From assembly GCF_018390605.1 (NCBI RefSeq), contig NZ_JAHBGD010000024.1:744001-808000 (forward strand): 64,000 bases of DNA, in the 5' to 3' direction. This document shows positions 25,715 to 34,338 of the stretch, piece by piece. Numbering within the stretch: the stretch's first letter is position 1; each line of letters begins with the position of its first letter. Under the pieces are notes generated by a model, which worked only from the letters and a program-made list of their open reading frames with translations, was not told where the DNA came from and made no database searches. The stretch comes from Ancylobacter defluvii (GTDB lineage Bacteria > Pseudomonadota > Alphaproteobacteria > Rhizobiales > Xanthobacteraceae). Made by a program: the position numbers and the translations under genes.

Positions 25715-28700
25715 GTGAGGCAAGGCGCCCCCACCCAGGCCGGGCATATCAATGCCGCGGCCTGGACCGCGATGAACGAGGCCGCGCAGCGCGCCGGCCT
25801 GCCGCTGGACGAATGGCTGCATCAGCGGCTGCTCGGCCATCTCGGCACCGGCGAGCGCGGCGGCAGCGTCGGCGACATCGCCGATCTGCGCCGCCGCATC
25901 CGCGAGCTCACCGGCACCGTCGACAGCCTCGCCACCGCGCCGGAGCCGGAGCCGGCGGCTCCTCCCGCCACCTCGCCCGCCACCTCCCCCGCCCCTGCGC
26001 CCGTTACCTCGCGCGTCGAGGCGGCGCTCGACGACATCCGCGCCCAGCTCGACACCCTGGTCGGCGATTCCAATGCCCGCCTCCGCTCGACGGCCGCGAG
26101 CTCGACCGCCGCGAGCTCGACCTCGCCCCGCCCTTCCGAGCCCCCGCCGGTGCCGCCGCGCCGCCTGCAGGCGCCAAGCGCCGCCAGCATCGAGGCCGCG
26201 GTCGCCGAGATCGCCGCCCGCCAGCGCGAGCTCGAGGTCGCCGCGCCCGCCCGCCGGGCCACGGAATACACCGACGCCGCCTATACTGCCGCCACGCGCC
26301 CCGCCGCGTCCGGCCCGGCCGAGCCGCGACCGGCAGCGCCGGCGTCGCAGCCTGCCCGCCCCACACCCGGCGGCGCCACCACGTCCGCCCGCGCCACAAC
26401 TTCCGTCCCGCCGGTGCCCGCCCGCCCGGCGCCCGCTGCCGAGCCGGCTCCCTCCTTCACCGCCGCCGTCGACACGCTGCGCGGCGACGTCGTTCAGATG
26501 CGCGCCGCGCTCGGCGATCTCGCCCCGCGCCAGGCGGTGGACGAGTTGCAGCGCACCGTCACCCGCCTCGCCGGCCGGATCGAGGCGTCGGGCCTGCGCG
26601 ACAACGAGCTGTGCGCCACCCTGTCGGCGCTGCGCGACATGATCGCCACGCTGCGCCTGCCGGAATACCAGTCGGTGGTGCAGGGCCGCATCGACGCCTT
26701 GTCCCGCAAGCTCGATCTGATCGCCGCCAAGCAGGTCGACACCGCCGCCATCGCCCGGCTGCAGGCACAGGCCGGCGAGATTCGCCATGTCATCGGCCGC
26801 GCCTTGTCCAACGATGCGGTGCGCCAGCTGGTCGAGCAGGTGGCGCTGCTGGTCGGCCGCGTCAGCCGCGAGGCCGGTGCGCAGGAGAACGCGCTGCGTG
26901 CCGTGCTTGCCGGTGTCGACGAGCGGCTCGGCCAGCTCGCCGCCCGCATCGAGGCGCAGGCCGCCCGGCCGCCGCAGGTCGATCTCGGCGGGGTGCATCG
27001 CCGCCTCGACGATATCCAGGAGAACATCGCGCAGAATTTTTCGGCTCTGCGCCGCGAGGCGCCGGCCGGCGTCGAGCAGATGCTGCGCGGCATTGGCGAG
27101 CGGCTGGAGCGCATCGAGCGCCCCGCCGAAGCCGCCGCCTCCCCGGCTGCCGCCGCGCCGATGACGATCCCGGTGCCCGACACCGCCGCCTTCGAGGCGT
27201 TGAGCCACCGGATCGCCACGCTGGCCGATCGGCTGGAGACGCAGCACGCCCAGCCGAACCGGCTCGCCGGCATCGAGCGGGCGCTGAACGACCTGTTCAT
27301 CCAGATGGAGGAAACCCGCGCCAGCCTGGTGAGCGCCCCGCCGCCACCAGCGCCCTCCGATCCCATGCCGCCGCGCCATGAGCCGGCGCCGCCCGCCGGC
27401 GCCGCGCCGCACGTCGCCCGGCCGGTCGCCGCCCGGCCGGTCGCCTCCCCTGCGTCGACGCAAGCGGACGGCGAGGCTCCCGCCGCGCCGCGGGCATCGC
27501 ACCGCCCGGCCGCCGCCATTGAAGAGCCGGCCGCCTCCACGCCGGTCGAGCGCCGGTCAGGCGTGCCCTCCAATGCGCCCACCCTCGTCCCGGCCCCACC
27601 CCCGGCTGCGGCCGAAGCACCGGCCGGCGTCCCGCACGACGAGAAGGGACCGGAAGTCGAGGAGCGCGATAGCGCGGATACGGCGGGCACCGGCCCGGCG
27701 CGCATCGATTTCATCGCCCAGGCGCGCCGCGCCGCGCGCGGCGTCCCCCCCGCCAAACCGCATGGCCTCCCCCATGCCGCCCTCGGCGCGCCGCTCGGCA
27801 CCCGCATCGCCGAGGGCCGGGCGAACCGTGCCCGTTCCACCCGCTGGCTGGCCCGCATCCGGGCGATGCTGCTGGTCGGCGTCTGCGGCTCCGCGCTCGC
27901 CTTCGCCTCCTGGCACCTGCTCAGCGGCATGAAGGAAGGCCGGCTGCGCGCCAATGCGCCGTCCGCCACCTCCACCGCCCGCTCGCTGCCGGTGGTGCCG
28001 ACGCCGGACGACATCACCGGCTCGGTATCGCCACGTCCCGCGACGCCGCATCCCGTGGCGCCACTGCTGGCGTTGCCCCCCGCCGCCGCGCCGCTTCAGG
28101 CGGTGCCGGAGGTGCCCCTCACCCCGCCAATGCCCCCCCCTGCCGGGAGCCGCCCCGGTGGCGCCGCTGCCCGGCTCCTCCAGCCTCGATGGTTCGGGCA
28201 GCCTGCCGGGCGACGTGCCGGGTGACCTGCCGAACGGCATCGGCAGCCAGGGCCTGCGGGTCGCGGCGCTCGGCGGCGATCCGGCGGCGGCCTATGAGGT
28301 CGGCCATCGCTATATGGAGGGCGAAGGCGTCGCGCCCAGTGCGCAGCGCGCGGCCCAATGGTTCGGCTTTGCCGCCGCCCGCGGCTCCATCCCCGCCGCC
28401 TATCGGCTCGGCGCGCTCTATGAGAAGGGCGCCGAGGGCGTGCCGCGCGATCTCGCCCGCGCCCGGATGCTCTATGAGGCCGCGGCCGGCGGCGGCAATG
28501 TGCGCGCCATGCACAATCTCGGCGTGCTGCTCGCCGACGGCACCGCCGGCGCGCCCGATTATGCCGCGGCGGCGGTCTGGTTCCAAAAGGCCGCCGGCTA
28601 TGGCGTGCGTGACAGCCAGTACAATCTCGGCGTGCTCTATTCGCGCGGCTTCGGAGCCGAGGTCGATCCGGTGCAGGCGTGGCGGTGGTTCTCGCTGGCC

Positions 28701-28895
28701 GCCGCCCGCGGCGACCAGGAAGCCGGGGCACGGCGCGACGAGATTGCGGCGCGGCTCGATGCCGACACCCTCGCCACCGCCCGCAAGGCGTTGCAGCTCT
28801 GGACGCCGGCAGTGGTCGACGCCGAGGCGAACCGCGGTTCCGGTCTGCAGGATTGGGACCTGCCGCCGGCCCGCAAAACCGCCTCGCGCGGCTGA
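25715..28895 (+). pseudogene. PodJ-like polar localization/SEL1-repeat protein, interrupted by a frameshift
   Basis: From GTG 25715 (GGAGAAG site) one frame runs to 28225. The homologous C-terminus continues in the neighbouring frame to 28895. The switch falls in a run of eight C at 28133-28140; one C fewer gives a single 1059-codon protein. Order: short N-terminal motif (WTAMNEAAQRAGLPLDEWLH), long Ala/Pro-rich and coiled-coil cytoplasmic part, one membrane helix (MLLVGVCGSALAFASWHLL, encoded near 27870-27925), Pro-rich linker, then SEL1 repeats (YEVGHRYMEGEGV, YRLGALYEKGAEGV, HNLGVLLADG, YNLGVLYSRGFG). This is the layout of PodJ/localization-factor proteins. It may be truly broken, phase-variable, or an assembly error. 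Confidence 0.8.
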
Positions 28896-28934
28896 AACTC
28901 CCTCTCGCGTAGCCAGGTTTCGCCGCCGGGCCGT

Positions 28935-29672
28935 TCAGCGATCCGGCGCGCAGACATGATCGGCGATGCGATAGGTGCGCGCGCCGCCGATCAGATGCGC
29001 CTCGAACGGCGCCGCGAACAGGCCGGCCAGCGCCCGGTCGCGCACGTTCAGCCCGCCGGCATAGGCACCGAGCGCCGGCATCACCAGCCGGGCACCATCG
29101 GTGGCGAAGCAGCGGCGCCGCACCGAGCGCCCGCGCCGCACCACCCGCGCCACCGGATGCAGGTGCCCGGCGATCTCCCCCGCCGCCGGCCGCGCGCCCG
29201 GCTCATGCCGCAGGGTAAGGCCGCCGACCGCCAGCTGCGGCAGGTGAACGCCGCCGAGTTCCGGCACCGCGTCGGGGTCGTGGTTGCCGGCGATCCACAC
29301 CATCTCGCGCCCGCGCGCCAGCCCGGCCAGCATCTCCCGCTCCACCGGCCCCAGCCGGGTGCCGGCGCGGCGGTCATGCAGCGTGTCGCCGAGCGAGACC
29401 ACGATCCGCGGCCGCCAGCGCGCCGCCATCTCCACCAGCAGCATCAGGGTGGCGCGGCTGTCATAGGGCGGCAGGGCGATGCCGCGCGCGGCGAAGGAGG
29501 AGCCCTTCTCCAGGTGCAGATCGGCGACGATCAGCATCCGCTCGGCCGGCCAGAACAGCCCGCCGGCCGGGTCGAGACGCAGCTCCGTGCCGGCAAGCGC
29601 GATCAGCCCGGCCGGACCGGACGTATCGGCCTGCAAATCGGGCTCATCATACACCTCACTGCACTCGGTCAT
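28935..29672 (-). CDS. pdeM: Ligase-associated DNA damage response metallophosphoesterase (MPE/PdeM)
   Basis: 245 aa from ATG 29672. Binuclear metallophosphoesterase motifs in order: VADLHLEKGSSFAARG, SLGDTLHD, IAGNHDPD, and GHLHPVARV near the end. The start lies 17 bases inside the 3' end of the helicase gene, so the two are co-transcribed. In the four-gene cluster described in Pseudomonas (MPE, ligase, Lhr, exonuclease) this enzyme is a Mn-dependent DNA-processing phosphodiesterase. Confidence 0.92.
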   Translation of the reverse strand: MTECSEVYDEPDLQADTSGPAGLIALAGTELRLDPAGGLFWPAERMLIVADLHLEKGSSFAARGIALPPYDSRATLMLLVEMAARWRPRIVVSLGDTLHDRRAGTRLGPVEREMLAGLARGREMVWIAGNHDPDAVPELGGVHLPQLAVGGLTLRHEPGARPAAGEIAGHLHPVARVVRRGRSVRRRCFATDGARLVMPALGAYAGGLNVRDRALAGLFAAPFEAHLIGGARTYRIADHVCAPDR

Positions 29673-32169
29673 CGCCACGCATCGCCTCCTCGACCAGTTC
29701 GTCCTCGGCCTCGGCGAGCAGCGCATCCGCCGCCTCGCCGCCGACCATCTCGCGGCCGATCTCCAGCATTACCGGCACCGCCAGCGGCGACACCCGGTCG
29801 AGCGCAACATGATCGATTCGCTCGCGGATTCGCATCAGCATGCCGGAAAGCCGCCGAAGGTCCATCAGCCCGGTGGCGGCGTCCTGCCGGGCGGCGCGCA
29901 GCAGCACGTGGTCGGGCTCATGCGCGCGCAATACGTCGTAAACGAGGTCGGTCGACATCGTCACCTGCCGCGAATTCTTCTCCTTGCCGGGGAAGCGGCG
30001 CTCGATCAGCCCGGCAATGATCGCGCATTGCCGGAAGGTGCGCTTCATCAGTGCCGCTTCCGCCAGCCACGCCTCCAGATCGTCGCCCAGCATGTCGGCG
30101 TCGAACAGTTCGCCGAGGTCCAGCCTCCCTTGCCTTACGGCCAGTGAGAGGTCGGAAACTCCATAGATCGCAAGGGCATAGTCGTTGGCGACGAAGCCGA
30201 GCGGGCGCAGCCGGGCGCGCTCCAGCCGCCGCGTCAGCAGCATGCCGAGCGTCTGGTGCGCCAGCCGCCCCTCGAAGGGATAGGCGACGAGATAATGCCG
30301 CCCGCCGCGCGGAAACGTCTCCACCAGCAGGTCCTCCCGTCCCGGCAGCCGCGAGCGCCGACGCTGGATCTCCAGCCAGTCGCGCACTTGATTCGGCAGG
30401 CTTTTCCAGCGCGACGGGTCGGCCAGCATCGCCCGCACCCCGGCGGCGAGGAAGGTGGAGAGCGGGAACTTGCCGCCCTCATAGGAGGGCACTTTCGGCT
30501 CCTTGGCGTGCGAGCGCACCACCAGCACCGTGTCCTCGACGATGGCGCGGTATTCGAGGATTTCCCCTGCGAACACAAAGGTATCGCCGGGGCTCATCGT
30601 CTCGACGAAATATTCCTCCACCTCGCCGAGCACCCGCCCGCCATAGCGCGCCTTCCCCCCGACGAGGCGCACCTTGAGCATGGTCGCCTCGACGATGGTG
30701 CCGACATTCAGCCGGTATTGCTGCGCCACCGTCGGGTTGGCGACCCGCCAGCGCCCGTCCTTCATCTGGCGGATGCGGGCGAAGCGCTCATAGGCGCGCA
30801 GCGCGTAGCCGCCGGTGGCATCGAAGGCCAGCACGTCGTCGAAGTCCTTGCGCGGCAAGGCGGAATAGGGCTCGGCCGAACGGACCTCCTCATAGAGCGC
30901 ATCCGCCGCGAACGGCCCGGCGCAGGCCATGCCGAGCACATGCTGGGCCAGCACATCGAGGGCGCCGGTGCGCTCCACCGCGCCGTCCTGCGCCCCCGCC
31001 CGCACCGCCTCCATGGCGGCGCGGCATTCCAGCACCTCGAAGCGGTTGGCCGGCACCAGCACCGCCCGCGAAGGCTCGTCGAGCCGGTGATTGGCGCGGC
31101 CGATCCGCTGCATCAGCCGCGAGGAGCCCTTGGGCGCTCCGACATTCACCACGAGGTCGACCGCCCCCCAGTCGATGCCGAGGTCGAGCGAGGAGGTGCA
31201 CACCACCGCCTTCAGCCGCCCCTCGCCCATCGCCGCCTCGACGCGGCGGCGCTGCGAGACGTCGAGCGAGCCGTGATGCAGGGCGATGGGGAAGTTCAAC
31301 TCGTTGATGTGCCACAGTTCCTGGAACAGCAGCTCCGCCTGCATGCGGGTGTTGACGAAGAGCAGCGTCGTGGTGTTGGCGGCGATCAGCGCGTAGATTT
31401 CGCTCAGGGAATGCCGCGCCGTGTGCCCGGCCCAGGGCACATGCGCGGCGCTGTCGAGCATGGAAAGCTCCGGCGCCGCTCCCGCCTCGGCGATGACGAG
31501 ATCGCCCATTTCCCCCTCTCCCCGCTGCGGCACCAGCCAGCGCCGCAGCGTGTCGGGATCGGCCACCGTCGCCGAGAGACCGACCGTCTGCGCCTCCGGG
31601 GCGAGCGCACGGATGCGGGCGAGGCCGAGCGACAGCAGGTCGCCGCGCTTGGAATTGGCCAGCGCATGCAGTTCGTCCAGCACGATGCGCTTGAGGTCGC
31701 CGAACAGATGCGGCGCATCGGCGGAGGCGAGCAGCAGCGCGATCTGCTCGGGCGTGGTGAGCAATATGTCCGGCGGATCGCGACGCTGGCGCTGGCGGCG
31801 CGAGGCCGGGGTATCGCCGGTGCGGGTCTCGATGCGGATAGGGAGCTCCATCTCCGCCGCCGGACGCTCCAGATTGCGGGCAACGTCGACCGCCAGCGCC
31901 TTCAGCGGCGAGATATAGAGCGTGTGCAGCCCTGGCGGGCGCGGGCTGTTGCGCTTCCTCGGGCGCTCGGCGAGTTCGACCAGCGTCGGCAGGAAGCCGG
32001 CCAGCGTCTTGCCGGCCCCGGTCGGCGCGATCAGCAGCACCGAGCGTCCCAGCCGGGCGCGTTCCAGCAAGGCGAGCTGATGCGCGCGCGGCGCCCAGCC
32101 GCGGCCGGCGAACCAGCTGCGGAACGGCTCGGGCAGGTCAATGGCGCTTTGTCGGTCGAGGACGGTCAC
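29656..32169 (-). CDS. Ligase-associated DNA damage response DEXH-box helicase (Lhr-core)
   Basis: 837 aa from GTG 32169. Superfamily 2 helicase: Walker A LLIAPTGAGKTLAGF (about residue 45-60), DELH box in VLDELHAL, SAT motif VGLSATVADP, motif V/VI STSLDLGIDWGAVD-like and QRIGRANHR. The Lhr winged-helix and beta-barrel C-terminal domains follow. The length matches Lhr-core. It translocates 3'-5' on single-stranded DNA and unwinds hybrids in the characterised homologues. It forms an operon with pdeM. Confidence 0.93.
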   Translation of the reverse strand: MTVLDRQSAIDLPEPFRSWFAGRGWAPRAHQLALLERARLGRSVLLIAPTGAGKTLAGFLPTLVELAERPRKRNSPRPPGLHTLYISPLKALAVDVARNLERPAAEMELPIRIETRTGDTPASRRQRQRRDPPDILLTTPEQIALLLASADAPHLFGDLKRIVLDELHALANSKRGDLLSLGLARIRALAPEAQTVGLSATVADPDTLRRWLVPQRGEGEMGDLVIAEAGAAPELSMLDSAAHVPWAGHTARHSLSEIYALIAANTTTLLFVNTRMQAELLFQELWHINELNFPIALHHGSLDVSQRRRVEAAMGEGRLKAVVCTSSLDLGIDWGAVDLVVNVGAPKGSSRLMQRIGRANHRLDEPSRAVLVPANRFEVLECRAAMEAVRAGAQDGAVERTGALDVLAQHVLGMACAGPFAADALYEEVRSAEPYSALPRKDFDDVLAFDATGGYALRAYERFARIRQMKDGRWRVANPTVAQQYRLNVGTIVEATMLKVRLVGGKARYGGRVLGEVEEYFVETMSPGDTFVFAGEILEYRAIVEDTVLVVRSHAKEPKVPSYEGGKFPLSTFLAAGVRAMLADPSRWKSLPNQVRDWLEIQRRRSRLPGREDLLVETFPRGGRHYLVAYPFEGRLAHQTLGMLLTRRLERARLRPLGFVANDYALAIYGVSDLSLAVRQGRLDLGELFDADMLGDDLEAWLAEAALMKRTFRQCAIIAGLIERRFPGKEKNSRQVTMSTDLVYDVLRAHEPDHVLLRAARQDAATGLMDLRRLSGMLMRIRERIDHVALDRVSPLAVPVMLEIGREMVGGEAADALLAEAEDELVEEAMRGDDRVQ

Positions 32170-32232
32170 GCGGGCGAGGCTAACGCCTTCGGGATAAAAA
32201 GCGAGGGTAAACCGGGAACAAATTTTACCGGG

Positions 32233-33162
32233 CTATTCCGCCCGCGTCGCCGCGATCACCAGACCCGGCACCGGCGTGCCCTTTTCGGTGCGGGTGGACG
32301 CCGCCTCGCAGGACAGCAAGCCGAGCCCCGCGCCCGCCAGCGCCTCGCTCACATAGGCCGGCGCATGCGCATAGCGCAGCGTGTCGCGCAGCAGCACGCC
32401 TTCGCCGCCATGCGTCTCGACGGTGAAGGCGAGAAACCCGCCCGGCTCCAGCACCCGCCGGCTCTCGACGAGCACCGGGCCGAGATCGCCGAGATAGCAG
32501 AAGGCGTCGCCGGCAAAGACGAGATCCGCTTCGCCCGCCGGCCTCTCGCGCAGATAGTCCACCATGTCGCCGGCCACCAGCCGGCCATAGACGCCGCGGC
32601 GCCGCGCCAGCGCGATCATGTTCGGCGACAGGTCCACCCCGCCCATCTCCCCGACATGATCGGCGAGCCGCACCCCGACGAGGCCGGTGCCGCAGCCGAG
32701 GTCATGCGCATGGGCGAAGGCGAACGGCCGGCCGAGCCCCTGGCAGGCCGCCTCCAGCGCGCCGTGGATCAGCTCCGGCCCGCGATAGTCGAGCCGCTCC
32801 AGCGCCTTGTCGAAGCGCTCGGCATATTGGTCGAACAGGGTGCGCACATAGGCGGCGCTCATTTCCGGGGTTTCGTCGCGGCCGAGCCGGGCGAGCCGGA
32901 GCGTGGCGCCCAGCCGGTCCTCGGGATCGAGGGCGCGGGCGCGGGCATAGGCGTCGCCGGCGCCGGCCGCGTCGCCGAGCGCCTCGCGGGCCTCGCCGAG
33001 CAGGAACCAGCCGGGCAGGAAGCCCGGCGCGCGCTCGGCCACCTCCGCCAGCAACGTCTCGGCATCGCTGGCATTGCCCTCGGACATCAGCGCGCGCGCC
33101 CAGTCGACGCGGCGGTCGAGGGTGGGATCACCGGACGACAAAAACAGCGGGGCGCCAGCCAT
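32233..33162 (-). CDS. TPR-containing class I SAM methyltransferase
   Basis: 309 aa from ATG 33162. The N-terminal third has tetratricopeptide-like helices (ARALMSEGNASDAETLLAEV, GEAREALGDAAGAGDAYARA). A methyltransferase domain follows with motif I HDLGCGTGLVGVRLA, GVDLSPNMIALARRR, DLVFAGDAFCYLGDL and VEPGGF-like post-motif. The YAERFDKALERLDYRGPEL segment is seen in NDUFAF-type/UbiE-like homologues. It stands 63 bases upstream of the helicase on the same strand, between the two halves of the repair cluster. The acceptor is unknown and a repair role is only suggested by position. Confidence 0.85.
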   Translation of the reverse strand: MAGAPLFLSSGDPTLDRRVDWARALMSEGNASDAETLLAEVAERAPGFLPGWFLLGEAREALGDAAGAGDAYARARALDPEDRLGATLRLARLGRDETPEMSAAYVRTLFDQYAERFDKALERLDYRGPELIHGALEAACQGLGRPFAFAHAHDLGCGTGLVGVRLADHVGEMGGVDLSPNMIALARRRGVYGRLVAGDMVDYLRERPAGEADLVFAGDAFCYLGDLGPVLVESRRVLEPGGFLAFTVETHGGEGVLLRDTLRYAHAPAYVSEALAGAGLGLLSCEAASTRTEKGTPVPGLVIAATRAE

Positions 33163-33255
33163 GGGGGTGTCTCTAAAGCCGAAATCTCGGCAAATCGCGA
33201 GGCGACGCCCTATATCCTTCCCGACGCCGCTTGGTAAGAGAGTTTCGCAAGGCCC

Positions 33256-34338
33256 ATGCGTTCTGCGATGCGCCCGGAAGACCTGCTCCGCCCGACACCG
33301 CGGGGGCTGTATTCGCCCGCCGGGGATTTCTTCATCGATCCGGTGCGCCCGGTGCCGCGGGCGCTGATCACCCATGGCCATTCCGACCATGCCCGCGCCG
33401 GCCATGGCGCGGTGCTGGCGACGCGCCAGACGCTCGACATCATGGCAATCCGCTACGGCGCGGATTTCGCCGGCGACACCCAGGCCATCGCCTATGGCGA
33501 GAGCGTGGAGGTCAACGGGGTGAAGGCCAGCTTCTTCCCGGCCGGGCACATCCTCGGCTCGGCGCAGATCCGGGTGGAAAAGAACGGTTGCCGCATCGTC
33601 GCCTCGGGCGACTACAAGCCGGGGATCGACCCCACCTGCGTGCCCTTCGAGCCGATCGGCTGCGACGTGTTCATCTCCGAGGCGACCTTCGGCCTGCCGG
33701 TGTTCCGCCATCCCGATCCGGCCGGAGAGATCGGCAAGCTCGTCGCCTCGCTCCAGCTTTTCCCCGAGCGCACCCACATCATCGGCGCCTATGCGCTCGG
33801 CAAGGCGCAACGGGTGATCGCGCTGCTGCGCGCCGCCGGCCATGACCGGCCGATCCTGCTGCACGGCGCCATGGAGCGTCTCACCGCCTATTACGAGAGC
33901 GAGGGCATCGCCCTCGGCCCCGTGAAGCTCGCTCGCGAAGCGACGCCGGACGAGCTTCCGGGCGCCGTCGTGATCGCCCCGCCGAGCTCCCTCGCCGAAG
34001 TGTGGTCGCGACGCTTCGCCGATCCGGTCACAGCGTTTGCGTCCGGCTGGATGCGCATCCGCGCCCGCGCCCGCCAGCACGGCGTCGAGCTGCCCCTCGT
34101 CATCTCCGACCATGCCGACTGGGATGACCTCCAGCACGCCATCCTCGCCACCGGCTGCGGCGAATTGTGGGTCACCCACGGCCAGGAGGATGCCCTCGTC
34201 CACTGGGCGGGACAGGCCGGGCTTACCGCGCGTCCTCTGCATTTGGTCGGCTATGGCGAGGAGGAGGCGGAGAGCGGCGACGCCCCGGCCACGGGGAAGG
34301 CAAGCGGCGACGCCCCGGCGGAGGGGAAGCCGTCGTGA
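33256..34338 (+). CDS. Ligase-associated DNA damage response exonuclease (metallo-beta-lactamase/beta-CASP)
   Basis: 360 aa from ATG 33256. The HxHxDH metal motif is in ITHGHSDHARAG; the second cluster is SFFPAGHILGSAQIR and VASGDYKPG, with SEATFGLPVFRHP and LVISDHADW further on. It is homologous to the SNM1-type exonuclease of the Lhr/ligase cluster. The C-terminal tail carries a duplicated 30-base unit (34273-34302 and 34303-34332) giving two GDAPAxGKxS repeats. The TGA stop overlaps the ligase GTG start by 4 bases. Confidence 0.93.
   Translation: MRSAMRPEDLLRPTPRGLYSPAGDFFIDPVRPVPRALITHGHSDHARAGHGAVLATRQTLDIMAIRYGADFAGDTQAIAYGESVEVNGVKASFFPAGHILGSAQIRVEKNGCRIVASGDYKPGIDPTCVPFEPIGCDVFISEATFGLPVFRHPDPAGEIGKLVASLQLFPERTHIIGAYALGKAQRVIALLRAAGHDRPILLHGAMERLTAYYESEGIALGPVKLAREATPDELPGAVVIAPPSSLAEVWSRRFADPVTAFASGWMRIRARARQHGVELPLVISDHADWDDLQHAILATGCGELWVTHGQEDALVHWAGQAGLTARPLHLVGYGEEEAESGDAPATGKASGDAPAEGKPS

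Noticed and set aside
25486-25752. Possible 88-aa minus-strand gene in the promoter region of the PodJ-like gene
   Set aside because: It overlaps the gene start and the AT-rich island, and its sequence has no coherent composition.
30256-33237. 993-codon plus-strand frame opposite the Lhr helicase and methyltransferase
   Set aside because: It spans two convincing minus-strand genes and has no recognisable motif.
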